64,000 nucleotides of DNA from Sphingopyxis alaskensis RB2256 (GTDB lineage Bacteria > Pseudomonadota > Alphaproteobacteria > Sphingomonadales > Sphingomonadaceae). Under the pieces are notes generated by a model that saw only the letters and a program-made list of their open reading frames with translations, did not search any database and was not told the DNA's origin. The DNA is taken from positions 2,786,001 to 2,850,000 of the forward strand of contig NC_008048.1 of NCBI RefSeq assembly GCF_000013985.1, in the 5' to 3' direction. A program made the translations under genes and the position numbers. Of the stretch, positions 43,586 through 51,487 are shown piece after piece. The first letter of the stretch is position 1. Each line of letters opens with the position of its first letter.

Positions 43586-43984
43586 CTAGTAGAAATAGGG
43601 TGCCCACCAGTCGATCGTCAGTGCGAGGAGGACCAGCACGGTCGAAAGCCAGAGGATCGTTTTGGTGATGACGGACGATTGCGGACGAGCGCAGTAGGAC
43701 CCTTCCTCACAGGCTGGCCGGGCCTTGAGATAGACTTGCCGGAAACCCAGAGCGATGAAGACAAGCGCGATGCCGGCGGAGATCGGCCTATAGGGTTCGA
43801 GCAGGGTGAGATTGCCGATCCAGGCGCCGGAGACGCCGAGCGTCAACAGGAGCAGCGGCACGATACAGCAGGTGGAGGCCAGCACCGCTCCGATCGCACC
43901 GCCCGCAGCAAACCAGGTCTTCCTTCTGTCCTCGGGCTGTTGAGATGCGCGCGGCGCCACAGCCTCGATGTTCGAATTGCTCAT
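43586..43984 (-). CDS. merT: Mercuric ion transporter MerT
   Basis: A 132-residue inner-membrane protein with three transmembrane helices. The first carries the Cys39-Cys40 pair (LASTCCIVPLLLL). A cytoplasmic loop carries Cys92 and Cys98 (ACEEGSYCAR), the second relay site that hands Hg(II) to MerA. First gene of merTPA, downstream of the MerR-controlled promoter. Confidence 0.93.
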   Translation of the reverse strand: MSNSNIEAVAPRASQQPEDRRKTWFAAGGAIGAVLASTCCIVPLLLLTLGVSGAWIGNLTLLEPYRPISAGIALVFIALGFRQVYLKARPACEEGSYCARPQSSVITKTILWLSTVLVLLALTIDWWAPYFY

Positions 43985-44015
43985 GCGAATCGTCTCTCGA
44001 TCTTTATATGGTCAC

Positions 44016-44046
44016 TGTGTAAGGTCTGTAGCAGCTACAGACTCAA
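44016..44046 (-). promoter_or_regulatory. MerR-controlled merTPA promoter and operator
   Basis: On the minus strand -35 TTGAGT (44046-44041) and -10 TACACA (44021-44016) are separated by 19 bp. This over-long spacer is diagnostic of MerR-type promoters. It contains the perfect dyad GTCTGTAGC-n-GCTACAGAC (44024-44042). The divergent merR promoter overlaps. Confidence 0.85.
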
Positions 44047-44059
44047 GGGCTATTTTCGG

Positions 44060-44578
44060 ATGCAAAACCATCGCCTTTCGGAAGAGCGCTACCGGCGGGC
44101 CGACCTCGCCAAAGCTACGGGCTGCAACCTCGAAACCATCCGCTATTATGAAAAGGTCGGCATGATGCCCGACCCACCCCGAACGGCGGCGGGCTACCGT
44201 GTTTATGGGGCAAGGCATGTTTCGCGCCTTCGTTTCATCATGCGCGGGCGCGATCTGGGCTTCACCATCGAGGAGATCCGTAGCCTCCTCGCGCTCATCG
44301 ACTACGGCACGCAAACCTGCGGGGAGGTGAGGGCCAGGACCGAGCGCCATCTGAGCGATGTGCGCGCCAAGATCGCCGACCTTCGCCGCATCGAGACCGT
44401 CCTCGCCCGAACCGCAGCCAAATGTTCGGGAGACGCGGCACCCGAATGCCCCATCCTTGACGCGCTGGGGCATGAGGCACTGTCTTCGTCGTCGCACGCG
44501 ATCATGGCATCACCTGTACCCCGACCACGGCCCACGACAGCGAATGATGATCGAAGCCGCGAGCCAGCGTCGGCTTGA
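44060..44578 (+). CDS. merR: Mercury-responsive regulator MerR
   Basis: A 172-residue MerR regulator with an N-terminal winged helix (ADLAKATGCNLETIRYYEKVGMM, split) and dimer helix. The Hg(II) ligands are Cys87 (TQTCGEV), Cys122 and Cys130 (KCSGDAAPEC), the three-cysteine pattern of true mercury sensors. Divergent from merTPA over a shared operator. The C-terminus is about 28 residues longer than Tn501 MerR and overlaps the convergent YiiX-like gene by 77 bp. Confidence 0.92.
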   Translation: MQNHRLSEERYRRADLAKATGCNLETIRYYEKVGMMPDPPRTAAGYRVYGARHVSRLRFIMRGRDLGFTIEEIRSLLALIDYGTQTCGEVRARTERHLSDVRAKIADLRRIETVLARTAAKCSGDAAPECPILDALGHEALSSSSHAIMASPVPRPRPTTANDDRSREPASA

Positions 44579-45257
44579 CGATTTCGAAATAGGGAGAAAC
44601 GTCGAAATCGCGCGGCGTGAACAGGCTGTGATGACGGATATGCAGGATGTCGCGCACGCAGCCGAGGCAATTCGGATCGTCGATCAATTCTTGCGTTATT
44701 TCGGGCAGGATCGGGTAGCCGATCGACTGAAATGCCTGCGCGATCAGGGTCGAGCATATTGCCTTGGTGGGTTCGCCGCTGCCGAGCGCGATCATGCGGC
44801 GGCGCCAGCGCGAAGGCACGGGCGGCGTCGGACAGAGAAAGCGGGCGAGGTCGACGACATTGGCAAGGTCATAGGCGTCGCCGATATGCGCGCGAGCAAA
44901 ACCGGTCACCGCGTCGATCTCATCCTCGTCCAGTCCCACCGGACGGCATATCCGGCAGTGGAGACCTGCGAATTCCTCGCTGGTGACGAGCCGGACCCCT
45001 TCGATCGCGTCGGCTTCGACAAATAACGGCCGATCGCCGGACGCTTCGACACAGAGTGCCGCATGCGACCAGGTCGATTGGGTAAGATATTTGATCGCGG
45101 TGCTGACACGCTGGCGACCTTCCACCAACAACACATCGCCGGTCATGATCGTGGCGGCCAGAGCGGATTCGTCCGTGGGAACATTGGCATAGGGCGCCCG
45201 CGACGGACCTGTCAGATATCCGGCCAGCAGCCGCCCGATGCCAAGCAGCAAGCCCAT
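44502..45257 (-). CDS. YiiX/YebB-like NlpC/P60-superfamily hydrolase
   Basis: A 251-residue protein with a permuted papain-like fold: MTGDVLLVEGRQRVSTAIKYLTQSTWSHAAL (split; His after TWS), then the late catalytic Cys in TKAICSTLIAQAFQ. The first residues form a membrane anchor or signal-like stretch. Such proteins are lipid- or peptidoglycan-related hydrolases of unknown substrate. It is four bases downstream of the CBS gene, so part of the SigF-controlled pair. Confidence 0.8.
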   Translation of the reverse strand: MGLLLGIGRLLAGYLTGPSRAPYANVPTDESALAATIMTGDVLLVEGRQRVSTAIKYLTQSTWSHAALCVEASGDRPLFVEADAIEGVRLVTSEEFAGLHCRICRPVGLDEDEIDAVTGFARAHIGDAYDLANVVDLARFLCPTPPVPSRWRRRMIALGSGEPTKAICSTLIAQAFQSIGYPILPEITQELIDDPNCLGCVRDILHIRHHSLFTPRDFDVSPYFEIVKPTLARGFDHHSLSWAVVGVQVMP

Positions 45258-45260
45258 GGC

Positions 45261-45716
45261 CTATCCCGGCATCGCAAGCAGGCGCGAACGCGCGAGATCG
45301 CGCAAGACGCCGGCTTCGAGCCGCGCCTCTTCGAGCAGCGCCGCGACAAGATCGCCGAGCGACACAAGGCCCGCTATTGTGCCAGCGGCATTCCAGACGA
45401 CCGCGTGACGGCAGCGCTCGCGGGTCATTACGTGCATCACGTCGGCCGCATTGTCGTCACAGCGACAGGATAATACGGGTTTGCGCATGAAATCCGCCAC
45501 GGGTCGGCTCAATGCATCGGCGCCGTGCAGCGCGATCGCCGAAGTCAGTTCCTGCTGTGAAACGAGTCCGGAGATGATGGCTCCACGCCCCGTCGCCACG
45601 CCGACCGACCCGATGGCCTTGCGATGCATCACATCGACAGCCTCGGCCAGGGACGACCTTTCATCGACGGTCTCGAACTCGCGCCCCTTTCGGGAAACGA
45701 TAGCTGCAATCTTCAT
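45261..45716 (-). CDS. CBS-domain pair protein
   Basis: A 151-residue protein built of two CBS motifs (DERSSLAEAVDVMHRKAIGSVGV and CRCDDNAADVMHVMTRERCRHAVV, each split). It probably binds an adenine nucleotide and signals energy or redox state; two close cysteines (CRC) are unusual. A SigF-type promoter lies 38 bp upstream. It is co-transcribed with the YiiX-like gene. Confidence 0.87.
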   Translation of the reverse strand: MKIAAIVSRKGREFETVDERSSLAEAVDVMHRKAIGSVGVATGRGAIISGLVSQQELTSAIALHGADALSRPVADFMRKPVLSCRCDDNAADVMHVMTRERCRHAVVWNAAGTIAGLVSLGDLVAALLEEARLEAGVLRDLARSRLLAMPG

Positions 45717-45753
45717 GTCCGAAACCTCCAGTTGCTCGCTTCCCTGTGCTGGA

Positions 45754-45779
45754 TTCGGAGGATGCAGGACACTGGTTAC
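45754..45779 (-). promoter_or_regulatory. SigF-type promoter (CBS gene)
   Basis: Minus-strand GTAACC (45779-45774), 16-bp spacer, CGAA (45757-45754), 38 bp before the ATG at 45716. Confidence 0.72.
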
Positions 45780-45867
45780 ACAGACCGGAGCCGCGCGCCT
45801 GAAAAGGGAAGGTCAAAGCCGCCGCAGAGATTCGGCGACCGCCGCAAAAGGCTTGGCGGATCGATTT

Positions 45868-46524
45868 CTAATCGAGGCCCAGGCCGCCGATCTTGGCGTC
45901 GAGATCAATCGGACAGATCGCCAGAATATCATTTCCCGCTTCATAGGCAGCCGCACCGCCTGCCTTGACCAGTTCGGCTAACGCCGCGTCGCGGGCGCGC
46001 AGCAACCCGGCCAGCTCGCACCGGTAGAGCGCCACCATGGCGGTCAACAGCCGGTTCACAAGATCATCTTCTTCTGTATTATCGACATTATAGCGGTCGA
46101 GATGGGCGATCATCGTTTCAGCCGGATAGAGGAACTCGTCGGTTACCCACCGGTTCGTCGCGAACCAGGCACGAGGTACGCCGTCGTGATCGACCGACAG
46201 ACCTGCAACATGCGCGACATGGGCTGGCGCGGCCTCGCCTTCAGCAGGCACGGCCAGCGGTTCGGACGCGGCGTCGAGCTGGGTTCGGTGCAGAAAGAGA
46301 TGAAAATGCCCGTGTTCATCCGGGTCGCGCATACCGGGCGGATGTATATGATAATACCACCGTGAGCGCGTTTTCTTGTCGCGCGCGTCATCGTCGGGAT
46401 AATGCGCCCACCAGTGGACGCCCGCAGGCGGAAGGACACGCTGCATGAGTGGTCGCGCTTCGCCCGCCATCTGCACAATCGTGTCGATCACCACAGTCGC
46501 AGCCTCGATCGCTTCCATGACCAT
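45868..46524 (-). CDS. DUF6969 family protein
   Basis: A 218-residue protein with MQRVLPPAGVHWWAHYP, DKKTRSRWYYHIHPPGMR, HGHFHLFLHR and WFATNRWVTDEF, a His/Trp-rich pattern matching the DUF6969 family. The many His residues suggest metal binding, but no function is known. ATG 46524 is listed; ATG 46518 has GGGGA six bases upstream and is an alternative. It sits between the CBS and Cys-pentapeptide genes of the metal-stress region. Confidence 0.68.
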   Translation of the reverse strand: MVMEAIEAATVVIDTIVQMAGEARPLMQRVLPPAGVHWWAHYPDDDARDKKTRSRWYYHIHPPGMRDPDEHGHFHLFLHRTQLDAASEPLAVPAEGEAAPAHVAHVAGLSVDHDGVPRAWFATNRWVTDEFLYPAETMIAHLDRYNVDNTEEDDLVNRLLTAMVALYRCELAGLLRARDAALAELVKAGGAAAYEAGNDILAICPIDLDAKIGGLGLD

Positions 46525-46782
46525 CCCCGAACATTGCGAAAAATTGCGAATAATGGATCCGGGCCCTGACGCCTTGCTGTATCGGCGGCACTGGCAAGAC
46601 AAGCGGCATATGAAAACAAGGAAGCGAGCGGCTTCGCAATGTCTGTGCACACCCCCCGATGGTCGGCGCGCCAGGGAAAGCGGCGACAACCCGTCAGGCG
46701 ATCGCCGCTTTCGAAGCGCCACCTCCCGCGCCGACGCAAACGAGCGCTGCCCGCCGATCGTCTGCGCGGGAGCGAGGCCGCG

Positions 46783-47055
46783 TTATTTCTTGGCGGCGCA
46801 GGGCTTGGCGGCGCAAGGCTTCGCGCCGCATTCTGTCGCCGCACACGGTTTTGCGGAACATTCCCTGGCGGCGCACGGACCTGCCGCGCAAGGCGCAGCG
46901 GCGCAATTGTCAGTCGCCGTTCCATCGTCCGCAAGGTCCACAGGCGTCGCTGCGGGCTGCTCGTCGACCGGCTTGCTTTCCGAACAGGCCGATGTCGCCA
47001 TCGCGAGGCCGCCGGCCACCGCCAACATCGATGCGAATTTCGCTCTCTTCATCAT
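46783..47055 (-). CDS. Cys-pentapeptide-repeat lipoprotein-like protein
   Basis: A 90-residue protein. A signal sequence with a lipobox-like end (LAMATSAC, Cys24) is followed by an acidic linker. From Cys51 to the end come eight exact pentapeptides of the form C-(A/G/S)-A-x-(P/E/K), with cysteines at 51, 56, 61, 66, 71, 76, 81 and 86. A regular cysteine ladder implies metal binding or a modified metallophore peptide, like bufferin/HvfA-type proteins, though no DUF692 modifying enzyme is in the window. A SigF promoter lies upstream, consistent with metal stress. GGAG precedes the tandem ATGs 47055/47052. Function inferred. Confidence 0.72.
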   Translation of the reverse strand: MMKRAKFASMLAVAGGLAMATSACSESKPVDEQPAATPVDLADDGTATDNCAAAPCAAGPCAARECSAKPCAATECGAKPCAAKPCAAKK

Positions 47056-47240
47056 TCTACTCCCAACATTATGGGCTGAAAGGTCGGCTGCGGCGGCGCC
47101 CTGTAACCGCATCCGAAACGTCCGACCAGATGGTCGCCCGAATAGCCCGGTTTCCCCGCGCAATGCATGCGAAGGCGATATTCGACAGTATCGAAGGGAC
47201 CGCTTTCGCTTTGTGCGGGCAAAACCTCGCTCTCCGCAGG
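47052..47240 (-). other. Leader of Cys-pentapeptide gene with possible coupled small ORF
   Basis: Between the SigF promoter and the gene lies a leader of about 180 bases. It holds a 37-codon open frame from ATG 47165 (MHCAGKPGYSG) whose TGA overlaps the ATG at 47055. It could couple translation, but no Shine-Dalgarno is seen. From 47267 to 47593 I see no supported gene. Confidence 0.3.
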
Positions 47241-47266
47241 TTCGCAGTCTGACGACGCCTGGTTAC
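47241..47266 (-). promoter_or_regulatory. SigF-type promoter (Cys-pentapeptide gene)
   Basis: Minus-strand GTAACC (47266-47261), 16-bp spacer, CGAA (47244-47241). It is about 185 bp before the start at 47055. Confidence 0.68.
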
Positions 47267-47593
47267 AGCTCGCGGCGACCGACCCGTTCTTGTTTCCGGC
47301 GTATCCGCGCATCGTCGATGGACCGCGAGGCCGCGTCGCCTCGGAAGAGGGTGGAGAGGTGACGCGTCGCGGCCGAAATAGGACTATTCGGCCGTTCCAC
47401 CCCGTTCGGCCCGGCCTGGATTTGACCGCAGTGCGCGAAGCCCCGTGTCATATTCCGGCTTGCCTGGCCGAGGCACCTGGCGCGACAGCAACCGTCCGGC
47501 GCGGCGAGCGTAGTGATGGGAACGCCGATATCGGCACCGTCCGGGCGACAATCATCGCCAGTCGGGACGGAAAGTTCGAGAAAGGGCCATATC

Positions 47594-48298
47594 ATGACCG
47601 ACCCGCTCATCCCGCTCCGGGCGATCTTCATCAACTGCACGCTTACGCCATCGCCCGGCGTCTCGCACACGCAGCGGCTCATGGACAATGCGGTCGCGAT
47701 CATGCGGGCCAATGACGTGGCGGTCGAAACCGTTCGCGCCGTCGATTGGAATATCGCCCCCGGGGTCCAGCCGGACATGACGGAACATGGCTGGTCGCAG
47801 GACGACTGGCCCGAAATCCAGGCCAAGGTCATGGAGGCCGATATTCTCGTTCTGGGAACGCCGATCTGGCTCGGCGACAAATCTTCGGTTTGTACGCGCG
47901 TGATCGAGCGGCTCTATTCCTATTCGGGGACGCTGAACGACAAGGGGCAATATGCCTATTATGGGCGCGTCGCCGGCTGCATCGTCACGGGGAACGAAGA
48001 TGGGATCAAGCATTGCGCGATGAACATGCTCTATTCGCTCCAGCACCTGGGTTATGCCATCCCGCCACAGTCGGATGCGGGATGGATCGGCGAAGCCGGC
48101 CCCGGCCCATCCTATGGCGACGATGGAACCGGGCTGAAAAATGACTTCACCCGTCGCAACACAACCTTCATGGCCTGGAACCTCATGCACCTCGCACGGC
48201 TGCTGAAAGCCGCGGGCGGCCTGCCCGCCCACGGAAATCAGCGGTCGGCGTGGGATGCGGGTTCGCGCTTCGACCATCCCAACCCCGAATATCGCTAG
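47594..48298 (+). CDS. NADPH-dependent FMN reductase-like flavodoxin-fold protein
   Basis: A 234-residue protein: AIFINCTLTPSPGVSHTQRLMD is the phosphate-binding loop of FMN-dependent reductases, LVLGTPIWLGDKSSVCTRVIERL the flavin motif, and GCIVTGNEDGIKHC the third conserved segment. It probably reduces quinones or other electrophiles with NAD(P)H. ATG 47594 has GAAAGG upstream. It precedes a TetR regulator by 80 bp in the same direction. Confidence 0.85.
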   Translation: MTDPLIPLRAIFINCTLTPSPGVSHTQRLMDNAVAIMRANDVAVETVRAVDWNIAPGVQPDMTEHGWSQDDWPEIQAKVMEADILVLGTPIWLGDKSSVCTRVIERLYSYSGTLNDKGQYAYYGRVAGCIVTGNEDGIKHCAMNMLYSLQHLGYAIPPQSDAGWIGEAGPGPSYGDDGTGLKNDFTRRNTTFMAWNLMHLARLLKAAGGLPAHGNQRSAWDAGSRFDHPNPEYR

Positions 48299-48343
48299 GG
48301 TGCGGACACTGGCCGTGCATGAAGCGCTCGCCCCAGCGCAGTA

Positions 48344-48360
48344 TTGACCGATCGTTCCAA
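48344..48360. promoter_or_regulatory. Putative TetR operator, upstream site
   Basis: TTGACCGATCGTTCCAA, an imperfect palindrome 18 bp before the tetR ATG. Its right half, GTTCCAAACAAT, matches GTTCCATACAAT at the second site in 11 of 12 positions. Confidence 0.55.
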
Positions 48361-48378
48361 ACAATCTAGGACGGCGAC

Positions 48379-48960
48379 ATGCCATGGGAAAAGCGATTCG
48401 ATGTCGGCGAGACGCTGACGCGTGCGATGCACGCATTCTGGACGCGCGGCTATGAGGCGACATCGATGCAGGATCTCGTGGCCGCGACGGGTGTCAACCG
48501 GGCGAGCCTTTATGCGACCTATGGCGACAAGCGCGAATTGTTCCTCGCCGCGCTCCGCAAATATGACGGCGAGGTCCGCGGCCACACGCTGCAGGAGCTT
48601 GCGCGCGTCCATGCGCCGGCCGATGCGATCGGTGCGCTGTTCGATAAATTCATCGCCCAGACGGCGGTGCCCGGCCAGAACTGGGGTTGTTTCCTCATCA
48701 ACACCGCGCTTGAACTCGCGGCGCACGACGCGGAGATCGCCGAGCTGGTCAATGCGGCGCAGGACGACATCGAAGCCTTTTTTCTCGCGATGATCCGCAA
48801 GGGCCAGGCGAGCGGAGCGTTCAACCGCGAACGCGATGCGGCGCTGCTCGCGCACCAGGCGCTCGCTTCCTTGCTCGGCATGCTCGTGATGATCCGCAGT
48901 CGCCCTGAACGAAAATATCTCGATGCCGTCCGCGACGGCGTCCTTCGTTCGCTCGGCTGA
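48379..48960 (+). CDS. TetR-family regulator
   Basis: A 193-residue repressor. The N-terminal HTH is clear (GYEATSMQDLVAATGVNRASLYATYGDKRELF, split) and the C-terminal ligand domain is of the TetR_C_16/ComR type (WGCFLINTALEL). Matching operators before itself and before the tautomerase gene suggest that it represses both. Confidence 0.9.
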   Translation: MPWEKRFDVGETLTRAMHAFWTRGYEATSMQDLVAATGVNRASLYATYGDKRELFLAALRKYDGEVRGHTLQELARVHAPADAIGALFDKFIAQTAVPGQNWGCFLINTALELAAHDAEIAELVNAAQDDIEAFFLAMIRKGQASGAFNRERDAALLAHQALASLLGMLVMIRSRPERKYLDAVRDGVLRSLG

Positions 48961-48977
48961 ACCCCTTTTTTGCGCAG

Positions 48978-48997
48978 TATGGAATGATTGTTCCATA
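48978..48997. promoter_or_regulatory. Putative TetR operator, downstream site
   Basis: Perfect palindrome TATGGAA-TGATTG-TTCCATA, 19 bp before the tautomerase ATG. It is related to the site at 48344-48360. Confidence 0.6.
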
Positions 48998-49016
48998 CAA
49001 TAGAAAGGAAAGACAT

Positions 49017-49244
49017 ATGCCCCTCGTCCAGATTGGCGGCGTCGGCGACTATCTGACGCTTGACCAGAAGCAGGAACTGATCCGCCGCGTGACCGATGCC
49101 GTCGTGGCCGTCGAGGGCGAAGGCCTGCACGGCGTGACCTGGGTGACGATCGCCGACATCCAGCCGGGCGCGTGGGGCGTCGGCGGCACCCCCGTCACCG
49201 CCGACGACCTGCGTGCGATGGCCGCCGCGCCGACGTCCGCCTGA
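49017..49244 (+). CDS. 4-oxalocrotonate tautomerase-like protein
   Basis: A 75-residue tautomerase. The start MPLVQIGGVG exposes the catalytic Pro1 after Met removal. The rest (LTLDQKQELIRRVTDAVV, then VTWVTIADIQPGAWGVGG) fits the 4-OT fold. ATG 49017 is fixed by that proline. It lies in a TetR-controlled unit with the carboxymuconolactone decarboxylase-like gene; the true substrate is unknown. Confidence 0.88.
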   Translation: MPLVQIGGVGDYLTLDQKQELIRRVTDAVVAVEGEGLHGVTWVTIADIQPGAWGVGGTPVTADDLRAMAAAPTSA

Positions 49245-49269
49245 CATCAACCCGAGAAAGGACCAGCAA

Positions 49270-49845
49270 ATGACCGAGACATTTCGTACCACATTGCCGC
49301 TGCGCCGCGCCGACGATGCCGACCCCGCCGTGAGCGGTCCGCTCCAGGCCGCCCAAAAGGCCATGGGCATGGTGCCCAACATGTATGCCGCGATGGCGAA
49401 CCTTCCCGCGTTGCTCGAAACCTATAATTTCGCTTACGGAAAGTTCCGTAGCGAAGGCGGCTTTACCCCGGTCGAGCAGGAAGTCGTGCTGTTGGCGATC
49501 AGCCGCGTCAACGAGTGCCATTATTGCGTTGCCGCGCACAGTTTCGTCGCCGACGCCATGTCGAAGGTGCCGACTGAAGTTACCGACGCGATCCGCGCCG
49601 ACCAGCCGATCGCCGATGCGAAGCTCGAGGCGCTCCGCCGCTTTGCTGCGACCATGACCGAAAGCCGCGGCAATCCGTCGCCGGCGGACGCCGAGGCGTT
49701 TCTTGCCGCCGGCTATTCGGAAACGCATATCCTCGGCATCATCCTCGCGCTGAGCGCAAAGATCATCTCGAACTACAGCAACCATATTTTCCACACCGAA
49801 GTCGATCCCGCCTTCGCGGGGCGTGCCTGGACGCCGCCCGCCTGA
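49270..49845 (+). CDS. Carboxymuconolactone decarboxylase/AhpD-like protein
   Basis: A 191-residue alkylhydroperoxidase-like protein. The redox site ECHYCVAAHS (Cys-x-x-Cys plus His) lies near residue 82, in the AhpD fold. It probably reduces peroxides or carries thiol-disulfide exchange. ATG 49270 follows GAAAGGA. It is the last gene of the TetR unit, followed by a terminator hairpin. Confidence 0.87.
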   Translation: MTETFRTTLPLRRADDADPAVSGPLQAAQKAMGMVPNMYAAMANLPALLETYNFAYGKFRSEGGFTPVEQEVVLLAISRVNECHYCVAAHSFVADAMSKVPTEVTDAIRADQPIADAKLEALRRFAATMTESRGNPSPADAEAFLAAGYSETHILGIILALSAKIISNYSNHIFHTEVDPAFAGRAWTPPA

Positions 49846-49926
49846 GCCCGGTTTTCTGCCTTCCGGCATCGGCCCGTTCGCAAAACAGCCCCCAAGCCGG
49901 GCGAACGGGCCGTAACGCCGGCGGAG

Positions 49927-49966
49927 CCCCATCGCTGCCGGGTCGCAATCAGCGGCGATGGGGTTT
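49927..49966 (+). terminator. Terminator hairpin
   Basis: Stem CCCCATCGC/GCGATGGGG (49927-49935 / 49955-49963) followed by TTTCG. It closes the tautomerase unit. Confidence 0.6.
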
Positions 49967-50262
49967 CGTGATCATGCGTCGAATCCGACCCGCCGACCAG
50001 GCGGAACCAGAACAGAGAGGGGATAGAGCGGCGTGCCGATATTCGCGGCGCAGCCGGGCTGGGGCTGATCGTGGTGTTGGGCTTTCTCGCCGCCTTTTTG
50101 CTGGGCCCGACCTATGGCGCTTCGATGCGTCACAGCGACGGCAGCGAATTGACAATCGCGGGCGTCAATGCTGCCGTGATCGTCATGTCAGCGGCGGCAG
50201 CCGTACTTGGGCTGCTGTGGGCGCGCGGCGGCGCGGCGCTCACGACAAGCGCGGACAGCGGG
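49967..50262 (+). other. Gap with possible membrane-protein remnant
   Basis: A plus-strand frame encodes two hydrophobic stretches (LGLIVVLGFLAAFLLG and AAVIVMSAAAAVLGLLWA), but it lacks a good start (GTG 50071 only) and runs on antisense through the next gene. It is either a decayed small membrane protein or chance. Confidence 0.25.
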
Positions 50263-50871
50263 CTACGTCCTGCTTGTCGCGAGGCCCCATTTCTCGGCCA
50301 GCAGCGAATAGCTGCGTTCCGCCGCATGGGCGCCGGACGCAGTTTCCCCCGGTGCCAGTCGCGCCGCGCGCGCCGCGCGCTCAGCCTCGCCCTCGGCGAG
50401 GGGATCGATCCGGACGCCCGCGCCCTCGACGATGCGATTCATGAGATTGAACAGCGCGCAGACACTGATCGCGGCGAACAATGCTTCCTCGCTCCAGCCC
50501 GCGGCATAAACCGCCGCCGCGTCACGGCCGCAGATCTTGGCAGGCTCGCGGGTGAGCTTGGCGACAAAGGCAAGGAGCGGCTTAAGCGCCGGATCGATCG
50601 CAGCGGTCTCGACATCTTGCATCAGGCTCTCGAACAATGTCGGATCGATGCCAAACGCTTCGGCGGCAAGCAGATGCGAGCCATGACAATAGGTGCACGC
50701 ATTGAGCCCCGACACATAGGCCGCGATCAACTCGCGCGTTGCGACCGTCAGCGGCGAATCGTCGCGCAGGATATCGTCATGATAGGAAAGGAGCGCCGGA
50801 ACGCCGGTGGTAAATCTGCGGAACACATCGGCGAGCTGGGCATCGACCGGCAATGAGGGAAAGATGGACAT
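50263..50871 (-). CDS. Peroxidase-related carboxymuconolactone decarboxylase-like protein
   Basis: A 202-residue AhpD-fold protein with NACTYCHGSHLLAA, the CxxC-H redox motif of peroxidase-related CMD proteins, near residue 60. The start MSIFPSLPVDAQL is typical of the subgroup. It lies nine bases downstream of the CDP-alcohol gene and ends the leftward TBDR-NupC cluster. Substrate unknown. Confidence 0.88.
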   Translation of the reverse strand: MSIFPSLPVDAQLADVFRRFTTGVPALLSYHDDILRDDSPLTVATRELIAAYVSGLNACTYCHGSHLLAAEAFGIDPTLFESLMQDVETAAIDPALKPLLAFVAKLTREPAKICGRDAAAVYAAGWSEEALFAAISVCALFNLMNRIVEGAGVRIDPLAEGEAERAARAARLAPGETASGAHAAERSYSLLAEKWGLATSRT

Positions 50872-50880
50872 GAAATCTTC

Positions 50881-51483
50881 CTATCGAAACATGCGCCAAG
50901 CCATCACCGATCGCTGCACGACAGTGACAAGGCAAAGCGCGGTGTATATTGCGGCGATCGGGGCAAAGTGCTGCGGCATGAGGCACATCAGCGCGAAGCA
51001 CACGATCGTCTCGGCCCCCTCGGCGAGGCCGGTGCTGTAAAAGAAGCTCTTACGGCCATGCGCCGCGGTCTCGATGCCACGTTTCGCCGCGAGGGTCGCA
51101 TAGGCAAGGAAACTTGTACCGGTGAGCGCGAAGGCGGCGACCAGCAGCAAGGCAGCAAAGCTGTCGCCCGGCGCCGCCACCGCAAAACCGACCGGGACCG
51201 CCACATAGAAGACGAAATCGGCAACGATATCGAGATAGCCGCCAAAATCGCTCATCCCTGTCGCGCGTGCGACCGCGCCGTCTAGACCGTCGAGCAGGCG
51301 ATTGACCAGAATTAGCACGAGGCCTGCTGCATAAAGGCCGTTCGCGATGGCAGCCGCGGCCGCGAGTCCCGCAAACATGCCGGCGAACGTCACGGCATCG
51401 GCGCCGATGCCCCAAGCGGCGAGCCGGCGCCCCGCTGCATTGAGCGGCGGGTCGATCAGAGGGCGAAGTCGGGCATCGAACAT
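50881..51483 (-). CDS. CDP-alcohol phosphatidyltransferase family protein
   Basis: A 200-residue inner-membrane enzyme with six transmembrane segments. The complete CDP-alcohol signature D-G-x2-A-R-x8-G-x3-D-x3-D is present (LDGLDGAVARATG, then FGGYLDIVADF). It would join a CDP-activated lipid or alcohol to an acceptor; the substrate is unknown. It is four bases after nupC, so co-transcribed. Confidence 0.88.
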   Translation of the reverse strand: MFDARLRPLIDPPLNAAGRRLAAWGIGADAVTFAGMFAGLAAAAAIANGLYAAGLVLILVNRLLDGLDGAVARATGMSDFGGYLDIVADFVFYVAVPVGFAVAAPGDSFAALLLVAAFALTGTSFLAYATLAAKRGIETAAHGRKSFFYSTGLAEGAETIVCFALMCLMPQHFAPIAAIYTALCLVTVVQRSVMAWRMFR

Positions 51484-51487
51484 CGCT

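Noticed and set aside
44018..44046. A further TGTAAG-type ECF promoter near merR
   Set aside because: TGTAAG is present but the downstream box is not CGACCAA; the sequence is better explained as the MerR operator.
46783..46935. Tandem DNA repeat or CRISPR-like array
   Set aside because: The periodic sequence is the 15-base codon repeat of the cysteine pentapeptides; there are no unique spacers. No CRISPR array is seen anywhere in the window.
47167..47715. 182-codon plus-strand frame
   Set aside because: It crosses the SigF promoter region and the start of the FMN reductase gene in another frame and carries no motif.
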